Below are positions 1-5,994 of a stretch of DNA of 7,368 nucleotides, piece after piece. The stretch comes from DATFYI01 sp035315125 (GTDB lineage Bacteria > Chloroflexota > Anaerolineae > Anaerolineales > Anaerolineaceae), in the NCBI GenBank assembly GCA_035315125.1, contig DATFYI010000025.1, forward strand, positions 1-7,368, given 5' to 3'. Each line of letters opens with the position of its first letter. Position 1 is the stretch's first letter. Under the pieces are notes generated by a model that was given only the letters and a program-made list of their open reading frames with translations, had not been told where the DNA came from and did not search any database. The position numbers and the translations under genes were made by a program.

Positions 1-15
1 GAGAAAAAACGATGA
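1..15 (+). CDS. Possible C-terminal tail of an upstream gene (partial)
   Basis: Reading from base 1 gives GAG AAA AAA CGA TGA, that is Glu-Lys-Lys-Arg-stop, and this TGA overlaps the ATG of the following permease as ATGA. The same overlap is seen between permease and ATPase genes at 6768-6771. FtsX/MacB-type permeases are usually encoded directly after their ATPase, so this could be that ATPase's last four codons. Only five codons are visible, so identity is inference and a chance reading is quite possible. Confidence 0.3.
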   Translation, partial: EKKR

Positions 16-2600
16 ATGCTCGCCGTAATCGCTCTAACCTTTACCCGCCTGTGTTGTGGAAGATCGGTGTGCGCTTCTTGTGGATGCACCGCTGGCAAAG
101 CATTCTGATGGTGTTGGGCATTACCTTAGGTGTTGCGGTTATGGTAGCGATTGACCTGGCCAACGCCAGCGCAAGCCGGGCTTTCCAGTTGAGCACCCAG
201 GCTATCACCGGTAAAACAACACACCAAATAACAGGTGGACCTCTGGGCCTGGATGAATCGGTCTATGTCAACCTACGCCGCCAGGGTTTACTGGATCAGG
301 CTGAACCAGTTATCTCTGCCTACGTGTCTTCCCCTCAAATAGGTAACCGCCCGCTGGATCTTTTGGGCATCGATCCATTGGTGGATGCACCTTTCCATGA
401 TTATCTGAGCGGGTCGGGACATGACTTGCGGCAGGAGCAACTGACACCATTTCTGACACAGCCAGGAGCATTGATGATTTCATCTGATCTGGCGGAACGT
501 TATGGTTTGAAGCTTGGATCAAAACTGACCCTGGTAGTCGCCGGCCGTGCTCAGCCAGCCTTTATAGCAGGTCTGATCACGCCCAGTGATGCTTTAGTAA
601 AACAGGCTTTAGATGGCACCCTGCTGGCAGATATTGCGACGGCTCAGGAAATTACCGGTGAGTTGGGTAAAATCGACCGGATCGATCTGATCCTGCCTAC
701 CGACAGCACACCAATTGTCAAAACCTTAGAGGCTCATCTTCCAACTGGCATTCAACTTAATCCGGTTGAGGCGTCCACCGGTTCGATTGCTCAAATGACC
801 GCCGCTTTTAGCCTTAACTTGAGCGCGCTCAGTTTATTGGCGCTGGTGGTGGGGTTGTTTTTAATTTATAACACGATGACCTTTTCAGTCGTGCGACGAC
901 GCGAACTATTTGGGGCTTTGCGATGCCTGGGGTTTACCGGAAGAGAGATCTTTCTGCTGGTGATGAGCGAGGCTTTTATTGTAGGCGTAATTGGCAGTCT
1001 GTTCGGGATCGGGTTGGGCATTCTGATGGGATATCGTACAGTCGGGATGGTTGGCCAAACAATCAATGATCTTTATTTCACCACTACGGTCGAAGCTGTT
1101 GGCATTCCGTTTTCCAGCCTGGTGAGAGGCGGGCTGGCGGGGTTGCTGGCGACTTTATTTACTGCCTCATTGCCGGCCTGGGAAGCATCCACCGTCCCAC
1201 CCCAGGCAGCCTTGTCTCGTTCTGGACTCGAAAAGAAGACCCGCCGCAATGTGTTGTGGATGGCGTTTGGTGGTTTTGGTTTAATCTTGATGGGTGGTGT
1301 TTTGTTTTTATTTCCAGTGCAAACCATCTTATTTGGCTTTACTGGAACTCTGGCGGTGGTTGTCGGCTTTGCCTTACTGGCAGCAATTACGATGGTGTTT
1401 CTGTTGCGGGCGCTGGGGCCATTATTAGTTAAGATCTTCGGCTTTCTGGGACGAATGGCGCCACGTAATCTGATCAATACTTTAAGCAGGACGTCAGTAG
1501 CTGTAGCAGCATTAATGGTGGCAGTAGCTGTGACGATTGGGGTTAGTTTGATGATCGATAGCTTCCGCTATACCGTAGACCTCTGGCTGAAACAAACTTT
1601 GCAGGGGGATGTTTATATCACCGCACCCAGCTTTACGGCCAACCGCTCGACCGTTTTAATTGATCCACAGGTAGTACAGGCGGTTGAGCATTGGCCCGGC
1701 CTGGCCAGAGTGGATTTACAGCGCTCAACCAATCTTCAATCTACTCGGGGAACTGTCCAGGTATCTGCCACCAATAATTACACTTTTGGGTTAGAGCGCA
1801 GTTATTTTTCGGTCAAGGATCCGCCCCAGGCTATCTGGAAGGCAATGGAACAGGGCGCTGTGTTAATCTCTGAACCGCTGGCGCAGCGATTGGGTTTGAA
1901 TACTGGCAGCACCATTACACTGAGTAGTCCGGAGGGTTGGAAGTCATTTCCGGTGGAAGGAATCTATTATGATTACGCATCGAGTGAGGGCACCCTATAT
2001 ATGGCGATGGATAATTACCAGCGCTTCTGGCATGACAGCGGGGTCACCGCCATTGGGATTCGCCTGCCAGCCGGGACCAATCCAGATACGATAACGAATA
2101 ATCTGCAAAATGGCCTGGAGCTACGACGGCAGCAACAGGTTATTATTGAATCAAACCAGACTTTGCGTGACGAAGTATTGAAGGTCTTTGATCGCACTTT
2201 TGCAATAACGGCGGCATTGCGCATCCTGGCGACGGTCGTGGCTTTTATAGGTATTCTGAGCACCTTAATGCTCCTGCAGCTCGAAAAACAGCGCGAGATT
2301 GGCATTTTACGGGCAATTGGGTTGACAGGCAGGCAATTGTGGCAGCTGGTTATGTTGGAAACTGGGCTGATGGGTCTGGTGGCGGGGGTGCTGGCGGCGC
2401 CAACCGGCTATGTAATATCCTTAATCCTGATCTATATCATCAACCAGCGCTCATTTGGTTGGACTCTTCAGCAAGACATCCAGCCATCTGCATTCTTACA
2501 GGGATTGGCAATTGCAGTGATTGCGGCGCTTTTAGCAGGGATATATCCGGCTGGAAAATTGAGCCATATGGAGGCAGCCGATGCGATCCGTTATGAATAA
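12..2600 (+). CDS. FtsX/MacB-family ABC transporter permease, large ten-helix type
   Basis: This is an inner-membrane permease of the FtsX/MacB superfamily, 862 residues, similar in size and layout to the E. coli YbbP type. The sequence shows a cytoplasmic basic N-terminus, a first membrane helix near residues 29-47, a large extracytoplasmic domain to about 265, helices near 272-292, 316-340 and 371-392, two central helices near 413-434 and 440-466, another at 492-515, a second extracytoplasmic domain to about 730, and three C-terminal helices near 736-758, 778-810 and 827-845. Each half carries the ATPase-coupling signature after a helix: RRRELFGALRCLGFTGREI near 296-314 and REIGILRAIGLTGRQLW near 763-780. 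The ending MEAADAIRYE is typical of the family. Such permeases need a separate ATPase and generally move or extract lipids, lipoproteins or peptides, or transmit force, rather than importing solutes; the substrate here is unknown. The start has only a loose purine-rich stretch upstream (GAGAAAAAA) and probably uses coupling to the preceding gene. The 3' end overlaps the next gene by 20 bases. Confidence 0.9.
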   Translation: MNARRNRSNLYPPVLWKIGVRFLWMHRWQSILMVLGITLGVAVMVAIDLANASASRAFQLSTQAITGKTTHQITGGPLGLDESVYVNLRRQGLLDQAEPVISAYVSSPQIGNRPLDLLGIDPLVDAPFHDYLSGSGHDLRQEQLTPFLTQPGALMISSDLAERYGLKLGSKLTLVVAGRAQPAFIAGLITPSDALVKQALDGTLLADIATAQEITGELGKIDRIDLILPTDSTPIVKTLEAHLPTGIQLNPVEASTGSIAQMTAAFSLNLSALSLLALVVGLFLIYNTMTFSVVRRRELFGALRCLGFTGREIFLLVMSEAFIVGVIGSLFGIGLGILMGYRTVGMVGQTINDLYFTTTVEAVGIPFSSLVRGGLAGLLATLFTASLPAWEASTVPPQAALSRSGLEKKTRRNVLWMAFGGFGLILMGGVLFLFPVQTILFGFTGTLAVVVGFALLAAITMVFLLRALGPLLVKIFGFLGRMAPRNLINTLSRTSVAVAALMVAVAVTIGVSLMIDSFRYTVDLWLKQTLQGDVYITAPSFTANRSTVLIDPQVVQAVEHWPGLARVDLQRSTNLQSTRGTVQVSATNNYTFGLERSYFSVKDPPQAIWKAMEQGAVLISEPLAQRLGLNTGSTITLSSPEGWKSFPVEGIYYDYASSEGTLYMAMDNYQRFWHDSGVTAIGIRLPAGTNPDTITNNLQNGLELRRQQQVIIESNQTLRDEVLKVFDRTFAITAALRILATVVAFIGILSTLMLLQLEKQREIGILRAIGLTGRQLWQLVMLETGLMGLVAGVLAAPTGYVISLILIYIINQRSFGWTLQQDIQPSAFLQGLAIAVIAALLAGIYPAGKLSHMEAADAIRYE
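2570..2574 (+). promoter_or_regulatory. Shine-Dalgarno of the AttH-like gene inside the permease gene
   Basis: GGAGG lies six bases before the ATG at 2581, within the Met-Glu-Ala codons of the permease C-terminus. This good spacing supports the ATG at 2581 over the in-frame ATG at 2593, which has no comparable site at the right distance. Ribosomes finishing the permease at 2598-2600 would already be past this start, so coupling by re-initiation or unmasking is likely. Confidence 0.65.
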
Positions 2601-3768
2601 AACCAGTAGGGCAGTCGTGATAAAAGGGCTGGCCTTTGCTGCAGTGTTAGTGGTAATAGCCGTCTTGATCATCCCACAATTTCCGGGTGGGGCTCAGAAG
2701 AGTCAAGCTCAAATTGTTGTACTACCTATCGCCAGCGGCGATTTCGAAAAGGCAATTGCTCCGCGTAATTTTGTTTTTCCGTCAGATCACGGCCCTCACC
2801 CAGATTTCCAGACCGAATGGTGGTACTATACCGGTAACCTGGATAGCTCTGAGGGGCAGCACTTTGGTTTTGAACTGACCTTTTTCCGGAGAGCCCTGCA
2901 ACCATCCTCCGCCAGGATAGCTCGCAACTCGGATTGGGCGACCCAACAGGTTTATATGGCGCATTTCACACTGACGGATGTTTCCAGCGGGAGTTTTCGT
3001 TATTTTGAGCAGTTAAGCCGGGGCGCGGCCGGTCTGGCGGGGGCGCTCGGTCAGCCGGTTTTTAGCGTTTGGTTGAACAACTGGTCCGTCCAGCAAATTG
3101 CCCCGGATGAATATCATCTCCAATCTTCGCAGCAGGATATCCGGTTGGATTTAATGTTGAAAGACCTCAAGGGCCCAATCCTGGAAGGCGATCACGGCTA
3201 TAGCCAGAAGGGAGCGGAAGTGGGTAACGCCTCTTATTATTACAGTGAGACCCGTTTGCAAACGCAGGGAACCCTTACGGTCGGCATGGAAAATTATCAG
3301 GTGAACGGAGCCAGTTGGATGGATCACGAATTCAGCACCAGCGCACTCTCAACCAATGAAGTCGGCTGGGATTGGTATGCATTGCAGTTGAACGACGGCA
3401 GCGAGCTGATGATGTACTCTTTGCGACATAGCGATGGCAGCCAGGATCTTTTTTCCAGCGGGACCGTCATTTATCCAGACGGTAGCACCCGATCGTTTAA
3501 ACTAAGTGATTTTAAGATAACGCATACAACAACCTGGCGCAGCCCCCATTCAGGAGCGGTCTATCCGGCGGATTGGACCGTCCAAATCCCCTCTGAGAAC
3601 CTGACCTTACAGGTACAGCCGTATCTGGCTGACCAGGAGCTGAATGTCTCTTTCATTTATTGGGAAGGGGCTGTCAAGGTCAACGGTTCCCGCGCCGGTC
3701 AGGCATTGTCTGGTAGCGGTTATGTGGAATTAACCGGCTATGCGGCCTCCATGCAGGGGCAGTTTTAA
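2581..3768 (+). CDS. AttH/CrtC-family two-domain lipocalin-like protein, membrane-anchored
   Basis: This 395-residue protein belongs to the AttH / hydroxyneurosporene-synthase-like (CrtC) family, whose known structure is two lipocalin-like barrels. The N-terminus is basic (RSVMNKTSR), followed by one hydrophobic segment near residues 15-31, an uncleaved anchor or signal peptide without a lipobox Cys, so the domains should sit outside the membrane. The family hallmark FPSDHGPHPDFQTEWWYYTG starts at residue 66. A second conserved block, SWMDHEFSTS (245-254), leads into GWDWYALQLNDGSELMMYSLR in the C-terminal barrel. True CrtC hydrates carotenoids, but no carotenoid gene is nearby and the ABC-permease partner argues for a lipid-handling or binding role instead; that is inference. 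It overlaps the permease gene by 20 bases and ends in tandem stops (TAA TAA), with no obvious terminator before the next gene. A start at 2593 would shorten it by four residues. Confidence 0.85.
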   Translation: MRSVMNKTSRAVVIKGLAFAAVLVVIAVLIIPQFPGGAQKSQAQIVVLPIASGDFEKAIAPRNFVFPSDHGPHPDFQTEWWYYTGNLDSSEGQHFGFELTFFRRALQPSSARIARNSDWATQQVYMAHFTLTDVSSGSFRYFEQLSRGAAGLAGALGQPVFSVWLNNWSVQQIAPDEYHLQSSQQDIRLDLMLKDLKGPILEGDHGYSQKGAEVGNASYYYSETRLQTQGTLTVGMENYQVNGASWMDHEFSTSALSTNEVGWDWYALQLNDGSELMMYSLRHSDGSQDLFSSGTVIYPDGSTRSFKLSDFKITHTTTWRSPHSGAVYPADWTVQIPSENLTLQVQPYLADQELNVSFIYWEGAVKVNGSRAGQALSGSGYVELTGYAASMQGQF

Positions 3769-3841
3769 TAAATTCTAATCTCCTTCACAGTTTTAATGGT
3801 TTATGAAAATGGTAAACTATGAACCAGAGAGAGGTGGTTAG

Positions 3842-4552
3842 ATGCCCAGCGCCAATCTGCCTTTTGGAATCGACGTAAGTGTTTACGATGGAACGGTGAA
3901 TTGGGATGTTGTGGCTGCACACAGCATTCCCCAGGTTGTTTTTGCCGGTACTCGGGCGACAGTTTCATGGGGATATATCGACCCCCAGTTTTCACGCAAC
4001 TGGTCCGAGGCGAAAAGGGTCAGCGCGGCACGAATGGCGCGCGGCAGTCTGCCGATTTACCGGTGTGCTTACCATGTTGTTTATCCAGGTGAAGATGCTG
4101 TTCGCCAGATCGACCATTTTATGAGCGTTGTAGGAGCGGATCACGGCGAGCTACCGCTGGTATTAGACGTCGAGCTGGACCAGGGTCTTGGTCACAGTGC
4201 GATTGCTGATAAAGTGCTGGCCTGCATCCAGGAGCTTGCCCGGAAAGCCGGCCGGATTCCAAATATTTACAGCCGTGCGTTATGGGTGGATGAATTCATC
4301 ACCGGCTACAGCAATGGTAAATTAAATACACCGCCGGACTGGCTGAATTTTTGCGATTGGTGGTTGGCTCAATATCTAAAAACACCGGATGAAGACCCCG
4401 GTCCACCCAATTTACCGCAGGGTGTCGATCGTGCACGCGTTGTAATGCAGCAAACCACCGACCAGGGCAAACCCATCGGTGTAGCCAGCTTATCGGCAGA
4501 TTACGATCGCTGGCAGGGCGATCAGGCCAGCTTGGAGACCTATGCCAGTTGA
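3842..4552 (+). CDS. Glycoside hydrolase family 25 (lysozyme-type muramidase) protein
   Basis: The 236-residue product resembles GH25 lysozymes (Cellosyl/Chalaropsis type), which cut the N-acetylmuramic acid to N-acetylglucosamine bond of peptidoglycan. Visible motifs are GIDVSVYDGTVNW (residues 9-21) with the first barrel-strand Asp11, YHVVYPGEDAVRQIDHF (77-93), the catalytic D-x-E pair Asp109/Glu111 in LPLVLDVELD, and a C-terminal SADYDRWQG (218-226) in the place of the family's usual closing Asp motif. All catalytic acids appear kept. It is a single catalytic domain of near-family length, without wall-binding repeats. No signal peptide or membrane segment is seen, which is odd for a wall enzyme: it may use another export route, be released by lysis, or have a non-lytic role. 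The start is supported by GAGAGG at 3829-3834, seven bases before the ATG. The 73-base gap upstream shows no convincing promoter or terminator. Confidence 0.85.
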   Translation: MPSANLPFGIDVSVYDGTVNWDVVAAHSIPQVVFAGTRATVSWGYIDPQFSRNWSEAKRVSAARMARGSLPIYRCAYHVVYPGEDAVRQIDHFMSVVGADHGELPLVLDVELDQGLGHSAIADKVLACIQELARKAGRIPNIYSRALWVDEFITGYSNGKLNTPPDWLNFCDWWLAQYLKTPDEDPGPPNLPQGVDRARVVMQQTTDQGKPIGVASLSADYDRWQGDQASLETYAS

Positions 4553-4567
4553 TGTCAGAAAACGGCC

Positions 4568-4585
4568 AATTTGAATATCCAAATT
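4568..4585. repeat. AT-rich inverted repeat upstream of the transporter promoter
   Basis: AATTTG (4568-4573) and CAAATT (4580-4585) are perfect inverted arms around a 6-base centre. The symmetry centre is about 57 bases before the expected transcription start, a position used by many activators, so it could be an operator. It could also be a weak 3' hairpin of the GH25 transcript, but it has no T-run. A 6-bp AT-rich repeat may also be chance. Confidence 0.3.
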
Positions 4586-4598
4586 TGCAGATTGATTA

Positions 4599-4627
4599 TT
4601 GAATTCTTATTTATAAAATCATATAAT
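4599..4627 (+). promoter_or_regulatory. Sigma-70-type promoter of the amino acid ABC transporter
   Basis: TTGAAT (4599-4604) and TATAAT (4622-4627) are separated by 17 bases: a four- to five-base match to the -35 consensus and a perfect -10 at optimal spacing, in an AT-rich stretch with no gene. Transcription would begin near 4634, leaving an untranslated leader of about 190 bases before the binding-protein gene. It is the best promoter visible in the window. Confidence 0.75.
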
Positions 4628-4663
4628 AACGTGAAAATAGTTTAGCCCAAATAATAATAATAC

Positions 4664-4669
4664 GGAGGT
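4664..4669 (+). promoter_or_regulatory. Strong Shine-Dalgarno of the leader ORF
   Basis: GGAGGT matches six bases of the usual anti-Shine-Dalgarno at the 16S rRNA 3' end and sits four bases before the ATG at 4674. It is the strongest such site in the window, stronger than that of the binding-protein gene (AGGAG at 4814-4818), although it serves only an 8-codon ORF. That is why the small ORF is worth annotating. Confidence 0.55.
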
Positions 4670-4673
4670 ATAC

Positions 4674-4700
4674 ATGGAATCTCCCGGCAGGGGAGTATGA
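4674..4700 (+). CDS. Putative 8-residue leader peptide (uORF1)
   Basis: ATG at 4674 opens an ORF of eight codons (MESPGRGV) ending in TGA at 4698-4700, directly after the strong GGAGGT site. It lies about 40 bases into the predicted transcript and about 125 bases before the binding-protein start. It shows no run of one amino acid, so classical attenuation by a starved tRNA is not evident. The CTCCC/GGGAG hairpin lies within its codons. Its translation is inferred from the ribosome binding site alone; it may be a regulatory uORF or a chance start. Confidence 0.4.
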   Translation: MESPGRGV

Positions 4701-4780
4701 AAATCAACATAAAAACGCCAAACAAAATAACCTTTACCTGTTTGGGTACCGGTAATATTGAAAGATCGGTACAAGGCTAA
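4697..4780 (+). CDS. Putative 27-residue leader ORF overlapping uORF1 (uORF2)
   Basis: ATG at 4697 overlaps the uORF1 stop as ATGA and opens 27 codons beginning MKINIKTPNK and ending SVQG-TAA. Its own purine tract AGGGGAG (4689-4695) is very close to the start, so initiation would rely on coupling to uORF1. The product is basic at the N-terminus with no recognisable domain or membrane segment. Its stop codon lies within the 3' strand of the proposed closing helix (4775-4781), and its second half contains the 4746-4772 hairpin, so ribosomes here would melt both. Coding status is uncertain. Confidence 0.3.
   Translation: MKINIKTPNKITFTCLGTGNIERSVQG
4746..4772 (+). repeat. Inverted repeat / hairpin in the leader
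   Basis: GTACCGGT (4746-4753) pairs with ATCGGTAC (4765-4772) in eight base pairs, one of them G-U, with an 11-base loop. It is followed by A-rich rather than T-rich sequence, so it is not an intrinsic terminator on the + strand. It ends two bases before the 3' strand of the proposed closing helix, a geometry that would allow stacking. Confidence 0.45.
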
Positions 4781-4825
4781 AAAAAATCACACTTAATTAA
4801 AAATTGATATTCGAGGAGAAGAACG

Positions 4826-5845
4826 ATGAAAGGCTTTCGTCTGTTCGGTTTTTTTGTAGTATTTGCATTGCTGGCGGCTTCCTGTTCGCCCGCAGCCACC
4901 CCAACCGCAGCGCCTGCTGCGCCTGCAACTTCAGCGCCTGCCGCTCCACAACCAACTAGCATGCCCACTGCCGTGCCCCCTACAGTGGCACCCACCCAGG
5001 CTCCTCCCACAGCAGTTCCTGCCACGCCCACTATGGCAGCCCCGACCCCTGTGGCTACCATAGACCCTGCTTCGCTTGCCCAAAAGGGCAGGTTGTTAAT
5101 CTGCACCGATTTCCCGTACCCACCCCAGGAATTCTACGATGATAATGGCAACCCCCAGGGTTTGGATGTTGAGATCGGTACTGAGATCGCCACCCGGCTG
5201 GGTCTGCAAGCCGTCTTTGTAAACAGCGTTTTTAACACAATCTTTGCAGCGGTCACCAGCGGCAAATGCGATGTCGTCATATCGGCCACCAACATCACCT
5301 CTGACCGGCAGAAACAGGTCAGTCAGATCCCCTATTTCAATGCCGGGCAGTCCTTCCTGGTTTTAAAAGGGAATCCATCCAATATTAACGCCACGACAGA
5401 TTTGTGCGGCCAATCGGTGGCGGCCGAAAGCGGCACGACCGAGGCAGATTATCTGCAAGGCACCGGCGATTATGCCGGTAAAGGCTTAACCCAGGCCTGC
5501 ACCGCGGCAGGTAAGAAACCGATTACCACAGTGGTAACCCAGAAGGACTCGGATGCCTTACAGCAGCTTCAGGCGAACAAGGTGGTGGCATACTTTACCG
5601 ATTCACCTGTAGCGGCCTATTATACCGTCCAGCACCCCGATCTGTTCCAACTGACCGGTACCGTGTTAAATGCGACCCTGGAAGGAATTGGAGTTCCTTG
5701 TGGGGCGGCTGATTGCACAAAGGCTCCGCTCTCACCTGTGGGACAGGCCGTACAGACGGCTTTAAAAAGCATGATGACTGACGGGACCTATTTGAAGATC
5801 CTCACCAAGTGGAATCTCGCTAACAGCGCAGTACCCGCCCAATAA
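4826..5845 (+). CDS. Amino acid ABC transporter substrate-binding lipoprotein
   Basis: This is a family 3 extracellular solute-binding protein (SBP_bac_3), 339 residues, that captures polar amino acids outside the membrane and delivers them to the permease encoded next. Residues 1-20 form a lipoprotein signal peptide (MKGFRLFGFFVVFALLAASC) with Cys20 as the lipidation site. Residues 21-80 are a low-complexity Ala/Pro/Thr linker. The binding domain runs from about 87 to 337. It contains QGLDVEIGTEIATRLG (111-126), SGKCDVVISATNITSDRQK (145-163) with the family's carboxylate-binding Arg at 161, SGTT (202-205), and Asp259 in the position of the usual ligand amino-group contact. Six further cysteines (93, 148, 194, 225, 292, 297) suggest disulfides. 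Substrate specificity cannot be read from the sequence. The start is set by AGGAG at 4814-4818, seven bases upstream. A strong promoter and structured leader precede it, and a stable stem-loop follows the stop. Confidence 0.93.
   Translation: MKGFRLFGFFVVFALLAASCSPAATPTAAPAAPATSAPAAPQPTSMPTAVPPTVAPTQAPPTAVPATPTMAAPTPVATIDPASLAQKGRLLICTDFPYPPQEFYDDNGNPQGLDVEIGTEIATRLGLQAVFVNSVFNTIFAAVTSGKCDVVISATNITSDRQKQVSQIPYFNAGQSFLVLKGNPSNINATTDLCGQSVAAESGTTEADYLQGTGDYAGKGLTQACTAAGKKPITTVVTQKDSDALQQLQANKVVAYFTDSPVAAYYTVQHPDLFQLTGTVLNATLEGIGVPCGAADCTKAPLSPVGQAVQTALKSMMTDGTYLKILTKWNLANSAVPAQ
4886..5065 (+). repeat. Ala/Pro/Thr low-complexity tether-coding segment
   Basis: Residues 21-80 of the binding protein consist almost entirely of Ala, Pro, Thr, Val and Ser in irregular AAP/APT/PTA units. 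It should form an extended, unfolded tether between the lipid-anchored Cys20 and the binding domain. On the opposite strand it generates an artefactual Gly/Ala/Val-rich reading frame. The repeat is imperfect at DNA level. Confidence 0.7.
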
Positions 5846-5879
5846 ACGTTGGACCTGGCGCTTTTCTAGATATTTAAAA

Positions 5880-5913
5880 AGGCCAGCCGGGTTAAATTTG
5901 TCCCGGCTGGCCT
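5880..5913 (+). terminator. Perfect 12-bp stem-loop after the binding-protein gene (partial terminator or 3' stabiliser)
   Basis: AGGCCAGCCGGG (5880-5891) and CCCGGCTGGCCT (5902-5913) form a perfect GC-rich stem with a 10-base AT-rich loop. It begins 35 bases after the TAA at 5843-5845. The following + strand sequence (GGTTTGAATT) is only weakly T-rich, so it may terminate some transcripts or protect the upstream mRNA end rather than stop all read-through. On the - strand the stem is followed by TTTTT, a better terminator, but no - strand gene is present. Since the permease and ATPase lie downstream, the likely effect is more binding protein than membrane components. Confidence 0.65.
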
Positions 5914-5942
5914 GGTTTGAATTAAAATAATAACATAGGTAA

Positions 5943-5965
5943 AGATCGGGATAGACGCCCGGTTT
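5943..5965 (+). repeat. Second stem-loop in the spacer before the permease
   Basis: AGATCGGG (5943-5950) can pair with CCCGGTTT (5958-5965) in eight pairs, two of them G-U, with a 7-base loop. An alternative outer pairing AGATC/GATCT (5943-5947 with 5966-5970) competes. It lies about 40 bases before the permease start. No good promoter is visible in this spacer: TTGAAT at 5917-5922 has only a poor -10 match (TAAAGA at 5940-5945). Confidence 0.3.
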
Positions 5966-5994
5966 GATCTGACGACATTATTTTGGATGTTGGC

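Larger units (their letters stand above)
4634..4825 (+). promoter_or_regulatory. Structured 5' leader of the amino acid transporter mRNA
   Basis: The transcribed leader has potential secondary structure. TTTAGCC (4641-4647) is perfectly complementary to GGCTAAA (4775-4781) and could close a domain of about 140 bases. Inside are a hairpin CTCCC/GGGAG (4681-4685 with 4691-4695, loop of five) and a hairpin at 4746-4772. CCCAAA (4646-4651) can instead pair with TTTGGG (4741-4746), and TACC (4735-4738) with GGTA (4745-4748), so alternative folds exist. It also holds (AAT)4 at 4650-4661 and two small ORFs. After the closing helix comes an A-rich single-stranded stretch up to the binding-protein Shine-Dalgarno. 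It matches no riboswitch class I can recognise. Pairings are read by eye; no folding energy was calculated. Confidence 0.45.

Noticed and set aside
1073..1477. - strand frame of 134 codons
   Set aside because: It lies inside the permease gene, whose frame has continuous family motifs; the shadow is Pro/Lys/Arg-rich with no recognisable domain.
2015..2305. - strand frame of 96 codons
   Set aside because: Antisense to the permease second ectodomain and helix 8, basic and Cys/Ser-rich, with no domain.
2581..3768. Carotenoid 1,2-hydratase (CrtC) as the function
   Set aside because: The family match is to the wider AttH/CrtC group; no carotenoid genes are present and the gene is coupled to an ABC permease.
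3784..3818. Possible promoter TTCACA ... TAAACT before the GH25 gene
   Set aside because: The 23-base spacer is too long for a sigma-70 promoter, and no better pair was found.
3906..4124. + strand alternative frame inside the GH25 gene
   Set aside because: Overlaps the conserved GH25 catalytic frame and has no ribosome binding site or motif.
4674..4700. Classical amino-acid attenuator leader peptide
   Set aside because: The eight codons contain no run of one amino acid, and no terminator with a T-run follows in the leader.
4777..5106. - strand frame of 109 codons, Gly/Ala/Val-rich, resembling a membrane protein
   Set aside because: It is the complement of the Pro/Ala/Thr linker of the binding protein; its composition follows from that repeat and it has no family match.
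5917..5945. Possible promoter TTGAAT-N17-TAAAGA before the permease
   Set aside because: The -35 is fair, but the -10 matches TATAAT at only about three of six positions; not enough to call.
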